A stretch of 64,000 bases of DNA from Cycas panzhihuaensis (Eukaryota > Cycadophyta). The translations under genes and the position numbers were made by a program. Positions 1 to 10,541 of this stretch are shown here, one piece after another. The stretch's first letter is position 1. Every line of letters begins with the position of its first letter. Where the stretch lies: positions 234,987,741-235,051,740 of the forward strand of contig CM041465.1 of the NCBI GenBank assembly GCA_023213395.1, in the 5' to 3' direction. The notes under the pieces are model-generated. The model ran no database searches and had not been told where the DNA came from. It saw nothing but the letters and a program-made list of their open reading frames with translations.

Positions 1-2
1 CT

Positions 3-482
3 GTGCCCCACCTAATTGATATTCCTTCTTTATAAGTCTCCCTTCGAGGTCTCATTGATGAGGAGTCGATCCATCAGGCTCACCCTCTGGACCTTGAGGC
101 TTTGGATGAGAGATGCTTAGTCACTTATCAGGCTAACCTGGCATCCAAAGCTCGCTCACAAAGGACCTATGATAAATATCTTCATTCTCATCCTTTATTC
201 CCTGGGGACCATGTCCTCAAGCTCGAGTATCTCCATGGTCGCTTAACCAAATTCAAACCTCGATGGGTTGGTCCTTTTGTCATTATCGAATCCCTTGGTA
301 ATGGTGCCTACAGGATAGCCACCCTAGAAGGGCTTGAATTTGAGAAAGCTGTTAATGGGAGATTTCTAAAGAATTTTACGCATGATCTTTCAGCGATCCC
401 TTTGCCCTACTCCAAAATGAGCCTAAACTACCATCTTAGGTTGTCCCCATTCTTCCCAACCACGGGTAGAATGGCAATTTAA
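3..482 (+). pseudogene. pol: Integrase C-terminal end of pol, element A
   Basis: The frame reads the tail of a Ty3/gypsy integrase: an L.P..LDERCLVTYQANLASKAR helix, a basic linker, a PGDHVLKLE strand and the SH3-like GPY/F segment (KFKPRWVGPFVI), then ..GAYRIATLEG. The catalytic DDE core is upstream of the window. The frame is open from base 36; a TAA at 33-35 interrupts it further up. A very similar segment ends pol in element C at 13850-13989, where the protein stops after about KKFYT, so the last 30 or so residues read here are probably 3'-UTR. In the family this domain binds DNA during integration. Truncated and not functional. Confidence 0.9.
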
Positions 483-487
483 GATGG
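431..487 (+). other. Post-pol stem-loop, element A
   Basis: An imperfect inverted repeat follows the end of pol. The left arm starts CCATCTTAGGTTG and ends CCATTC; the right arm is GAATGGCAATTTAAGATGG. The arms pair along most of their length, with two G-T pairs and a 3-base bulge. Equivalent hairpins with different but still pairing arms lie after pol in C (14033-14090), G (48095-48153) and four times in H (53240-53580). A role in transcript ending, RNA export or packaging is possible but not shown. Confidence 0.7.
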
Positions 488-1932
488 ATCCTTCTTCTTC
501 TTTCTAGTTCCTTCTACAGAACCCGTGTTCCCGTACCCTCTCACGAACTTTTATCTTCTTACTTGGGCATTCCCCAATCAGGACAACACTTTGGAGCATC
601 GTTGCTCCTCTCTCCTGCCTACCGTTTCCTTCGCGTATTCCACTATGCTCTTCTGTAGACATGTATGCTGCTCTATCCTCTAACCTCACACCTCTCTATC
701 GTCTCTAGTCACAGCGAGTGTGTGTGCTCCTGTTAGACATATAGCCATACATGGAAGGGAACGTGTACATCATACAATAAAATATTCATAGCATAACATT
801 CATAACATACAAAATAAACATACATGTCATCCACACATGATATATATATAGTATCTCGTGTCAAAGTAGGGTTCCAATTACCCCATATATATATACATCT
901 AAAATCATGTTACATCATACATATGGGAAGCCGGTGTCCTTGCAGGGGGGGTAGAATTATATGATCCTATATATAACCCCCTAGAGGCTCATGCTTTCCC
1001 CTGTCAGAGTCAATATATACATCTCCTATGCTACTACTGCCTCGCTCCTGGGGTACCATTTCTCGGTCTATGTGATCCCTCTCCTAGGGACCACATCCCT
1101 CTGAGGCTCCTCCTGGGCCTCTGCGAGCTGCCTGCCTCACTGCCCTCATCTCATGGTTATCTCGTGGTCATCGCCACCGTGTGGGTATGCGTCTTACTCT
1201 GGCTTGACCTTGATGCCATCTGAGCCACCAGCTAATTGTATCGGGCCTGGATACAATCCCTCTCTCCTTGGAGTCCCTCCTCCGTCACTCTGAGGTGCTC
1301 TGTGAGTATCGCTATCTGGACTCTGCTCTCAGCATCTCTGCCTACTCCGCCCTGTGACTCTAGAGCCTGCACCCGTCCGCGTAGCTCATCCCTCTTGCGT
1401 CTTACCTCATCTCGCTTCTACTGCAGCTATCCCTGGGATGTCACATGCTCTTGGGACTATGCAGGCCATATGTCTCTCGCCCTCACCAACGGGGCGAATG
1501 CCTCCATGTGGGCACCTGCCACTCTAGGCTCATCTCCTGCCTAGATGGGCAGTTGCCCCTCTATATATACCTGAGGGAATACTTCCCTCACCACAGTCTC
1601 TATCAATCTCTGGATCTCTACTGCACCTACCAATACAACATACCATATGTCAGTATGTGTCTCACCATATACCATGATCAAATCAAATCAAATATCTATC
1701 TGGATGCCAAACGACTCAGGAAAAGGTTAGGTCTCACCTACTGTGGCTGCCAGCTCCTCTGGTTGTGTAGTATCCTCCTCTCCTGGCTCTTCACTAGCTG
1801 TGGGTGCCTCATCCTCAGGCACCTCCTCTGCCTGGGCCTCCCTCCTCATAGGGACTGGCTCAACTCTCCTCCTCTGGATCCCCTTATGATCCGTAGCCTG
1901 CAGGCCCTGGTCACTAGCCCCCTGCTCTCATC
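488..1932. other. Spacer between pol and the antisense PMD gene, element A
   Basis: No believable coding region. The first part (about 500-760) matches the post-pol spacers of C, G and H, including the stretch with CACTATGCTCTTC and TAGACATATAGCCATACATG. Around 770-1010 it is AT-rich with many CATA/TATA runs. From about 1020 to 1932 it is pyrimidine-rich on this strand and corresponds to the region 3' of the PMD frame in C and G. The forward open frames at 1236-1544 and 1445-2131 are compositional shadows: rich in Leu, Ser and Pro and not conserved. Confidence 0.6.
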
Positions 1933-2931
1933 CTATGTTCCTGATGGGCCTACCTCTCCTCTAGCAGCCCCAGATGGACCCTCTGCACCTCTTGCCATCC
2001 CTGAGGGACCTACCTCTTCTGTAGGTCGTGACGGGCCAGCCCCATCTCCTCCATCATCTCCATCATCATCGCCTATGGGCGCTCCTGCTCCGCCCACCTC
2101 GTCATCACTGTCCCACCTCACCATCTTGTAGGGCTCTGCTACATAGTCTGGCAGGGTGAGGAGGTCCAGTGATATCACCTCCACTGATCATCAGACATGG
2201 GCCTGGTCCTCTATCCCTCTCAGTCGTGTCTGCCACCTGTGGACCATTGGGGCCTACTGTGTGATGGGGTGTGGTCCCCCTACTGGTGCCACTGCCATGA
2301 AATGATAAAAAAACTAGCACTGTAGTAGTGTGATATACGATAACCCACCTCTTTCAGTCATCCTGATAGTGTCTAGTTAGGTGATGAGGTTTGTCGCTAT
2401 CAGGGTCACCCAATCCATCCTCTCGCCGGCTTCACAATGGCATACTGCATCCAACCAGCCACCCGATATCTCCTATAGTTCTGTTTCTGGGAAATCTAGA
2501 ATAGAACACACAATATAACTAACTTCCTCACCCGAGGAATCCCTGACATTAGTATGGTCTGGAGGGGAGCTCCCCTCTGCTCCCACCTATCAGCTCCTGT
2601 GAAGAACAGGGATACCTCCCATGTCGCCTCAAGATTAGGCAACATCCCCGCCTCACCACCTCCCTGTCACCAAGATTCAAGATCTGCCATATGTCCCTCG
2701 GTATAATCGTCACGTCACCTACCTGAGGTAGGTGGAATACATGTCTCCTCCTATCCCAATAGGATACAATGTCGACCAGTAACCTCTGATCTGATGCATA
2801 CTGAGGTGTCTTGAGGGCCTTGTATAGGCCACACCTCTGCAGGACCTCCCTATCCTCCTAAGATGCCATCTCCATGTAACTTAACATGGCCATACATACG
2901 TTCTCGCGATTATCCACCGCGATGACAGCCT
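1933..2931 (-). pseudogene. Plant mobile domain (PMD)-like gene remnant, antisense to element A
   Basis: Reverse-strand sequence aligns by eye along its length with the better-preserved frame at 15829-16704. The conserved exon starts at a candidate splice acceptor (ACAG, AG at 2930-2931) and reads AVIAVDNRENV, as in C (VMIMVENREN). The C-terminal part is open at 2184-1933: SLDLLTLPDYVAEPYKMVRWDSDDE, then an Asp-rich run and a repeated GPSG motif (EVGPSGMARG, EGPSGAARG, EVGPSGT). Frameshifts and stops break the middle. PMD proteins such as Arabidopsis MAIN and MAIL1 act in silencing and genome stability, and the domain is also known from transposable elements. The PMD call rests on the pattern in the C copy. 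Confidence 0.65.
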
Positions 2932-3574
2932 GTCCACATAAAAAATGATCAAAGTTAGCTTCATATCAGTTATCAGCCCTCCTTACCGTCTCTCAACTCT
3001 CTCTGTCTGAGATTTGGGGCTCTTTCAGCCCTCCTATATTTTTTTCTCCTTTTCTGTCTTTATACTGCGCTGAACTTAGCAGTATCGCTAAGTTCAGGTT
3101 GGGTCCCGTGGCAATGATCGCAACACTGCGATCTTTGTCACGGTATGAATAGCGACCCCCCAAAGGGGGGATTTCTGCCCTGAAAAATGAAATTTATTTT
3201 TTCTGGTGGACCCCGTGGGGCCCACTCAGACCAGGGCTCCCTAATGCCCAAGTTCCTGCCTCTTTCTGGGTCTGACTCAGACTTCGAGAGGCCTCTGATT
3301 GCCTATAAGGGGCACTAAAATCACATAAAAACTATAAAAAACCAACAAAATTCAAACTTTGAAGTGGGTTGGGTTTAGTGATATCCACTCATTGGATTTG
3401 GTCTCGCTGTTGCCATCTCGTCCTACCGATCTCGCTGGCTCTCTCTGATCCCTGATCCAACAGTCTGATCTCTCCCTGCATGCCTCTGAACTTGGGCGGT
3501 GCTCTGCTGCATAAGGGAATGGCTCTAGTTTCTCACGAGAGCCAGTGAAAATGAATCCATTTTCCGTTTGATTT
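2932..3574 (-). other. Leader or intron of the antisense PMD unit, element A, with G/C hairpin
   Basis: Between the antisense TATA box and the PMD acceptor no long frame is open. It holds a perfect hairpin at 3156-3170 (CCCCCC, AAA, GGGGGG) and just beside it CCGTGGCAATGATCG..CGATCTTTGTCACGG, a weaker inverted pair (3107-3143). The same two structures lie at the same place in C (16898-16915), and an eroded one in G (45236-45250). In PMD sense this is upstream of the coding exon, so it is a leader, an intron or both. Confidence 0.5.
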
Positions 3575-3584
3575 CCTTATATAG
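3575..3584 (-). promoter_or_regulatory. TATA box for the antisense PMD gene, element A
   Basis: Read on the reverse strand this is CTATATAAGG. It lies about 640 bases upstream of the PMD exon and has counterparts at the same place in C (GCTTATATAAGG) and G (TATATATAAAGG). The sequence just inside (GGAAATC..ATTTTCACTGGCTC in A) is also shared. Conservation in three elements supports a dedicated promoter; no transcript data are available here. Confidence 0.6.
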
Positions 3585-4045
3585 GCGAGGGCCCCAACGG
3601 GCACTTCTTCCATTTTTGGCTCTGCGACAGCCATTGGGACCATCCCGTTTTCTTGATTACCTTTGCCTTCTAGCCCCATCACCTATTGTACTCTCTTGAC
3701 ACCCTTTTTATACTTTCTCATAGGTGCATTTATGGTGCCTCATTTTTGCACTTTCTTCCTGAGTCCTTCTATCTCGTTTTGTGTGCCACTTTTGTGCATG
3801 CTTGAGTTTATACTCGTTTGGCTTGTTTCGTCACCCTAGACTCATTTCCACAGTCCTTTCTTGCTCTTAGGGTCCCTAAAGGGGATGCTCCCCAGTCCGA
3901 GGGCATGTTTCGCTTTCTGAAGTGACCTTTTAGCACCCCAAGAGGCTTTTTCCTCTGACCACTCTCTGATGGTGATCGGACTGCTTGCTCTCACCCTGGG
4001 TAACCTCATTGCTAGGTCCTCCTACCCTTCACGGCCACTTTTTGC

Positions 4046-4525
4046 TTGCCTTTCGAGTATTTCTTTCATCATTTATTGACTACCAAGACTTTTGTGTCAC
4101 CCATATCCATCTACATCTTTATCGATGGCAGAAGCTGCAGTAACCCTGGACCTTCAGCTGCTGCATGGATTCTCCACAGCCCTTTTAAACACGATCTCCT
4201 ATGCTTTGGGATCTTCCTTCCAAAGGCTGCTAACAATGAAGTCGAATATATAATTGTGATTAAAGCCCTTACTGATGCTCTCTGTTTCCATCACGGATCC
4301 ATCGTTTTGCTTTGCGACTCTCAAGTTGTGGTGTCTCATCTCACCCAGGTTTACCAGGTGCGATGCCCTCACTTGAGGACTCTCGCTTCTGCTGCTAGAT
4401 CTCTCCTGGCCCGTTTCTCTCCCATTGATATCTAGCATATCCCTCGGGCCCTCAACGCTGAGGCAGATAGTCTCATTTGCCTCATCCTTGAGCGTCACCT
4501 TCCTCTCCTTGCTGACCGTCTCTAA
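4046..4525 (+). pseudogene. Second RNase H (aRNH type), separate ORF downstream of integrase, element A
   Basis: The frame reads a cellular/archaeal-type RNase H fold. IFIDGRSCSNPGPSAAAW carries the first catalytic Asp and the SxGNPGP-like turn. AANNEVEY carries the catalytic Glu. VLLCDSQVVV carries the second Asp, and HIPRALNAEADSL carries the last Asp. A single TAG at 4433-4435 splits the frame before HIPRA; the frame then runs to TAA at 4523. In other copies the ORF starts at MAL.IF or MTLFIF just before the first Asp; here that ATG is altered. In retroelements RNase H removes RNA from the RNA/DNA hybrid. It stands alone, about 3.5 kb past integrase, with the antisense PMD unit between. 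Confidence 0.82.
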
Positions 4526-4590
4526 GGCTTGTCTAGCCGCCTTGTCACTTAAGCCCTAGGTCGTCTTACACTTTGCTTTACGACCTATTC

Positions 4591-4636
4591 GCACCTCCAA
4601 AATCTAGCCGTTAATGAGGTAAAGCTATGGTGACTA
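4591..4636 (+). repeat. Conserved 3' motif (TAATGAGGTAAAGCTATGG), element A
   Basis: The segment GCACCTCCAAAATCTAGCCG followed by TTAATGAGGTAAAGCTATGG lies about 65 bases after the RNase H stop. It recurs at the same place in C (18363-18383), D (22821-22841 and 23188-23208) and G (43721-43740, reverse), and as many copies in E (26356-29040). It is not part of the RNase H protein. Function unknown. Confidence 0.7.
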
Positions 4637-4925
4637 CCCCTTGCTTACTCTTTACTTGGTTATGCATGTCTTTCTACATCTTGTGTGGTGGGGGTAGCCC
4701 CCTCGCCCTTTTCATTCTTCCAGTCAGTTTCCAAGTGGCTCATAGGCAGCCCCTATATTGTTCCCACCGCTGCTTTCATATCCACGTATTCTGCCATGAC
4801 ACTCACCAGCATCCTTGCCTACTGTTATGGTCTTGATTGATATATCTATACACATATGTACTACTGATAGTTGTATTACTAGCATTCACCATCGCACCAG
4901 GCTCTCGAGCGGTAAGGCTCTACTG

Positions 4926-4937
4926 CCAAGGGGGCAG
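4926..4937 (+). other. Polypurine tract, element A
   Basis: CCAAGGGGGCAG directly precedes the TG of the 3' LTR. The identical 12 bases precede the LTR of C (18690-18701), and CCAAGTAGGCAG precedes that of G. In LTR elements this tract primes plus-strand DNA synthesis. Confidence 0.75.
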
Positions 4938-7663
4938 TGTTTCCTGACTTCTGGGAATGGATACGGAATTGTTGACTCAGGTAAGTGCAGGTATGTTTCT
5001 CACCCTATCATTACTTTCTTTTGATAAGTGTTTGCTTGTATGTTTACATGTTTATGGCCTTATAGACGATTTTATCTTCGTCTACACTTATTTAGCCTAT
5101 AATGACTATAGCAGGGGCACACTCCCAGCGAGTGTAGCACCTTGGTGGCCACTTCACTTCCCACATTCTACCCTCCTTGCTCCAAGATCCACTTGACTTG
5201 CATCACATCTACCTGTGTGATGACCCGTCATTATTTGGTTGACTTGCCACATCGTTTGAATCCTATTTTTACTCTTCTGGACTCGTTTGTTAGCTTGTTT
5301 GCCCTCAGGTAGATGTCTCAGCCCCTCATTAGCCTTTTTTATCATTTGCCCATAGCCTAGACTGGCTAGTCAGGCCTAATTTTTCCTATAGGCTAATACC
5401 ACCACAATTTTCGTGGTACCATCATAAATTCCATGGTACTGCAGATTTTGCGGCGATATGACTGTTCTAATTATTTTTTAAAAATCTGCCGTGGTAATTT
5501 TGCATTTATTGCAAAACTACCACGTATCTCATGACTTAACTCGCTACCAACTATGCCCTAATCACTCACTTTAGGGTTTGGGTTGGGTATTTAAGTCATC
5601 ATTTACTCATTTTTTAGGACTTTTTGCTCAATGTTTTGATTGCTCCTCAAGGAAACCGCTCTGTGCTCTACTATTCTCTACTGCCCTACTACTGCTATAG
5701 GACCTGCACCTCTCCTCTGGCACCCAGCTCTCCTTTGGTGTAGCTAGGACATCTTTGCAGCCCTTCACATACCTTGGAGAGGGCCCCTTTAGAGAGATCT
5801 TAGTGGATTCTTGCCTGGGCAGCTATCAAGCGTTCCAAGTGCAGGTGTTCTTTCTCCAACTCCATTAGTAGGGTTCCAAACCTAATACACCACAGTTTTT
5901 GGGCTGATTTCTTAGCCCCTACTTACTAGCCCTTGACTGAGGTAAGAGCCTCTCCCCCTCTTCTTAAGTATTCATTGATTTGAGCTATTTTTCTTATTCA
6001 ATTAATGCCCTATTCTGCTTATCCTCTTGCTTGGGTTTTTGGAGGTTATTTTCCTCTTTGTATTGGGTTATTTTACTCCTGTTATTGGTGCCTCCTTGCC
6101 TGTATTTATTACTCAAGGTAGTAGCAAAGAGGGGTTGCATAGGGTTTGGGAGAGAGCTGGGTAGATTCTGTACCACCTTCCATGCTCCCCAAGCAGCTTT
6201 TAGCCCCCCAAACCTTCCCTCTTATCCCATGCTGTCCTTAGCACTCAAATAAGGGTTTGTTGGGCCTTCCTTAACCATTGAAATCAGTGCTATCACATGT
6301 TGTAGCACTGTTTTGAGGGCTTGTGCTTAGGTTCAGGCAACTCATGTAAGTCTCGACCTCTTGTCCTTTGCCCAACTCTTTTCTCGGCAGCCCAGTTTGC
6401 TCTTCATAGCACCCAGGCTTGCCGTAGGTCCTCTTTGGCTCCTCTCAACTCTCTTGCTACTATTTTCAGCCATCTTTCTTAGCCTTACCCTCGCTGCCTT
6501 GTGGCTTTTGGTGGAGGTTGGGGTTATTCTTTGTGGGAGATGGGCCACTCCGAGGCTTACCAGTTACTTTCCATTTACTTTGGTTATCCTCCTTTACATA
6601 TTATCATCATTATGTTGATACTAACTTATACATGTTTAAGTTTATATTTATTTTACATAGAAATGTATTATTAGAATCTTGCCATTGCATATTAGTACCC
6701 TTTCTTTGGAAAGGGGGGAGGTTGTCATTTACTTGCAGGTACTCGAAAAGCACAAAGGACCTTTCTCCATTTGTCCCTTTGTCGGTAAGCGCATCCATTT
6801 ATGTTGTTTTTTTCATACTTCATTTATTGCTAGCATTTGGTCCCTTTTTTTCCTTGGTTTGGTATTCTAGTATTTTCTGGGGAAGGTAAGGAAGCCCCTC
6901 ATTCTGATTTGTCATGACTCTTCATGCTAGCCGTGGCTTGTGGAGTAGCTTTGGGTGCCCCTTAGGAGCGCCATTATTACGACACGCTTCCGTTCTGGGT
7001 ACATACTTTTGCTTCACTCTATCACCTTTTCCTTTTGAATTTCCTTTACATAGTAGTAATTAACTCATTGGAAATAGAAAGGAAATCAACCTTACTTTTG
7101 GTTCATGCTTTATTTACTTTGTTGCTTGCATCTTCTTTAGCCGTAGGAAAAGGTCTTAGGAAATCTCCCCTCACCCTTTTTCCTTCCTTTTGTCGTGCAA
7201 GCTTCCTTCTCTCCTTATTATTTATGTACTTAGTTAGTTTGCTTAGGCATACCTTGACCCACCTCCTTGGGTCATCCCTCTTACTTTCCCTTGGTTCCTC
7301 GCTTTGCCAGATAACCAAGGTGACCCTGTCTATAGGCCGCTTACTTACCTCTCCTTCCTTGTTTCCCATTACTCTAGGGAAACCCCCGAAGGTTCCTCTC
7401 CTTCCCCTTTCGACCATCCAAGGGTAGGAGGATCCTTCCCTTAGGTTAACCCAGGCTAATCCTATGCCTCCTCACCTCTTATTCGAAGTGGGGGGATCAC
7501 CCTTTGGTAGCTACATTCCATTGCAGGTCCCAAACTCATGCTCCAGCGCATGGGATGCCCTGTGTGGTACTTGTCCTACTTATAGGTCCCTTTTTCAATC
7601 ATATTATCAACTGCTCTTACCATTCCTAATTAGTTAGGTAGCTATCCCGTAGACGCGCGTCCA
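4938..7663 (+). repeat. 3' LTR of element A
   Basis: It begins TGTTTCCTGACTTCTGGGAA right after the polypurine tract and ends ..CCCGTAGACGCGCGTCCA; length 2726. The first ~60 bases match the LTR starts of B, C, G, H and I, and the end matches C (ACTATCCCGTAGATGTGCAT) and, more loosely, B. It shows the family's U3 layout: a cluster of GTGGTACC-like short repeats (5398-5470), a G-box-like CCACGTAT and a TATA-like box near 5588. The 7035-7427 frame inside it is not conserved and is not a gene. Confidence 0.85.
5519..5594 (+). promoter_or_regulatory. Core promoter region of LTR A
   Basis: ACCACGTATC (a G-box with one arm changed) is followed by TTTAGGGTTTGGGTTGGG and TATTTAA at 5588, about 650 bases into the LTR. 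The same order (G-box, TTAGGGTT-like stretch, TATA) lies 650-720 bases into the LTRs of B, C, G, H and I. Confidence 0.5.
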
Positions 7664-10375
7664 CCTTCCACTGACTGGGGGAAGATCTTTAGGATCAAAG
7701 GAGATGACGGGTTTACGACTTTGGGTGGTGCCCAAAGCATGAACAGGTGTGTCATTCAATCCTAAAGCTTCTAGGAGGAACGTTTGTTGCTCGAGGGAGC
7801 TTTTCAAGATGTCCATAATGGACATCCCGGTAGCCACTGTATGAAGCTCTTTAACTACAAAAAAATGCTTACCCTTCCCTGTGGGTTGGGTAAGGGCTCT
7901 CCTAAAGTCGAAGTGACCAGGGAAAACAGGAATGTTCTTGGGAAGTGAAGGTATTTCTAGAGGAACAACTTCCAGAGGAGGATCAAGGTGTGATGTAGAT
8001 GTAGAGGTGCCAACTACCTCTTTCATGGCTTAAGACTGAGTTAACACATAAAGGGGAGTGGTCTCAAGCATCTGAATTGCCTTCTTTCCTTTGTTACGGG
8101 ATCGTGAAGGCGAAGGAGCATGGTGGTTAGGAGAATGCAAGGAGGATGATGAATCTTGTGTACCCTTCCCTCTATCGTATGAAGGACAAGAATTAGGGGA
8201 TCTACCCCGATTCTAGTTGTTTCTTTATTGAGTGTTACGATCACGCTTCCCATGTTTGGGGAACAGATCCTTATAAATGGGTTGATTGAGATTGGGCCTC
8301 GAAACCTATTTGGGAGACGAATCATGTGGTAAGGCATCACGAGGGTGTTAAACCCAATAATGTAAGTCATCATGGAAGCATTCCTCGTGGATGGAGCACC
8401 ACTTCTTCTCAAGTAGAGGATCAGCTTTCCTCGCTTGAGAAGGTTGGGTACTACCCCCTTTGGGGGGAGCAGCTTGAGAAGCCTGCTGAATTTATTTATT
8501 GGAGGTTGGCGATGAAGGGACTTGGAGTTTAAGCTCCTTCATCATATGCTCGAATGAGCATGTGGCAGAAGTAAGGGGGCCTAAAGTCCTCTCAGTCAGG
8601 TGAGAAGTAGACCTGATGGGTTACAAGGGTTTAGTTTCCTTAGTTGAGGGAGGTGCCTCATGACATTGTAAGGGCTTAAGAGGCTTCTTGAGTCTGGCTT
8701 AGATCTCAATAGCCTCTAACACTAAGCATTTCGCGATTGTAGAGTCACATATAGTTGCCCCCATTTTGAGGACTTCCACATGTACTTCAGGGTGAAGTGC
8801 ATTAACGAAAAGGTCTCTCTTCAGCTCCTCATGCAACATGGCCTTAGTGGAGTGAAGAAGGTCATGGAATCATTTTACAAAGTCACGATTCATTTCATCG
8901 TGACCTTATTTGAGCGATAAGAGGATTTCATTCTACTCTCAAATGGACAGGCTACATCAAAGTAGTTGATGAATTCATCCACCAATTGCTAGAATGAAAA
9001 GATAGAGTGGGCAGGGAGGCGATAGAACTATTTAAGGGCACCACCCCTGCAAAGATCATGGAAATAGTTTCATTAAGATATGGTCATAAGCCCAGTAGTC
9101 TATACATGCCATAGAAAAATTACGCATATGTTTAGTTGGGTCTTATGACGAAGTTCTATCAAATTTAGGAACTTCAGGAGGGTGAGGCAACAAATTAGTT
9201 CTTAACACCTCAATGGATAGTGGCATCGATCTATAATCCATGAAGGGACGTGCCCTTACATGGGTCATAGGGTCGATGAATAGTAATGAGCAAGGAATAG
9301 ATGGGGGTGGTAAACCCATCCCTTCTTGGGGAAATGCCCCTTGTTGGAAGGGGGCTTGAGGATAAACACCTTATAAGGGAGCTAGGTTCCCTTGCGAAGG
9401 CGTAGCAAAAGAAGTCACACTGGATGATAGAAATGGAGGGTGTGGAACCAGATTCTGCCCATATGGGCCACCTATAGGTGGTGCAACCCCATATGGGTGT
9501 AGCAGGTCCACCCCATAGGCTGGAATGTGGTTCCCTTTACCCTACCCTCAAGGTTGAGATGCATAACCTGGGGGTATATAAAAGGAAGGACCATTGGATA
9601 GGTTTTGAATATATGTGGGAGTGGGTCCCATATAACTAGTGGTAGTAGTACTAGTAGGACCTCTAGGCCTACTAGGGAATGTATGTGTCACATTTAGGGG
9701 TGGCATATTCGCTTGGCTTGGAAAAGGTATGCTAACCCCAAGCTAGGGAAAAGACACACCATGAACAGGTCCTTAAGAACTAGGACCATGACTAAGAATA
9801 GAGGGTGCGATACTTGTCCCCAAAGTCAGTGTTAAAACGGAGTGGGATGAGTGCACAGGAATAGAAGGATTACTTGCCGTGGGAGGTGTAGGTACAGATG
9901 AAGAAGGTGCTCTACCATGCAAAGCTTCTTCAAACCACCTGGGACGTGCTTGAAGGTGAGTCACTTGAAAGTACTCACTGATAGCTTCAATCACATCAGT
10001 GGGAGGGGTATCTTCATAACCATAAGAGGTTGATGGGACCTCAAATGATAGAGACCCCTCAGGGCACTCCTCGTAAGAATCACCAATTGGATGTTGAATC
10101 TCATGAAGAGGCGAGCCTTCTACTGCATGAGCAGAAGGATGAATATCAGAGGGGTGAGGCTGGTCACCCGGGTAATAAATGGGATCGTCACCCTCTTGGG
10201 TAGATCCCAGAATAGATGCGGGGAACTCTTGAGTTCTTGAGACTAAGGTGTGATAAGCCCAATCGAAATGGTAGACCTCCATTGTCAAATCAGAATCTGA
10301 TGACGGAAGGGAGCGATATGAAGGGTCTTCTAACAATGGTGGTAGACCTCGCAAACGACGTGAGAAATGTTGCAT
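7664..10375 (-). pseudogene. gag: gag polyprotein remnant, element B
   Basis: Reverse strand. The start MQHFSRRLRGLPPLLEDPSY is shared with G (62026) and H (57228), which supports this ATG. About 200 residues are open (10375-9773), rich in Ser, Pro and His. A frame-broken stretch with capsid-like similarity to H follows (about 9300-8600). Then come a zinc-knuckle-like WCSIHEECFHDD (near 8400; the last Cys of the C-x2-H-x4-H-x4-C pattern is Tyr) and basic, Arg-rich sequence. The last open block (8026-7664) reads ..PLEIPSLPKNIPVFPGHFDF.. to KPVISFDPKDLPPVSGRW, where it meets LTR A. In H the matching point leads straight into protease. Gag forms the cytoplasmic particle. Confidence 0.75.
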
Positions 10376-10522
10376 GCAACGCCTTTACAGAAGTTGTTAG
10401 AAGAGAACAAAGGGTATGAAGCACACGTTGGGGGCTGCCCAATGGAAAAGAAAGTCAAGAAGATCACCTAAAAGCAATAGCACCAACAGGAAGAGAGGCG
10501 AGACTAGCTCCCTTACTGGCAG

Positions 10523-10540
10523 TCCCCAGTATGGTCGCCA
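10523..10540 (-). other. Primer-binding site, element B
   Basis: On the reverse strand TGGCGACCATACTGGGGA begins one base inside the 5' LTR. Near-identical sites follow the 5' LTRs of E, G and H. The TGGCGAC...CTGGGGA frame resembles the complement of a tRNA-Arg 3' end, as used by Tat/Ogre elements; I compared it with a remembered plant tRNA-Arg end and the middle four bases differ. Confidence 0.75.
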
Positions 10541-10541
10541 A

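Larger units (their letters stand above)
1..7663 (+). mobile_element. Element A: 3' half of a Ty3/gypsy (Tat-like) retrotransposon
   Basis: This is the 3' part of a forward-strand element whose 5' half lies before the window. In order it shows the integrase C-terminus, a post-pol stem-loop, a spacer, an antisense PMD remnant with its promoter, an RNase H frame, a conserved motif, a polypurine tract and a 3' LTR. The LTR end at 7663 abuts reverse-strand gag sequence of element B in mid-gene, so A probably inserted into B. The five bases after the LTR are CCTTC; the matching target copy would be outside the window. The Tat-like assignment rests on the RNase H type, the antisense gene and the LTR length, not on a phylogeny. 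Confidence 0.85.

Noticed and set aside
1236-2131. Two forward open frames of 102 and 228 codons
   Set aside because: They lie over the spacer and the antisense PMD remnant, are Leu/Ser/Pro-rich, and have no counterpart in C or G at the protein level.
7035-7427. 130-codon forward frame in LTR A
   Set aside because: Not conserved in the aligned parts of LTRs B and C; a pyrimidine-rich LTR stretch that happens to be open.
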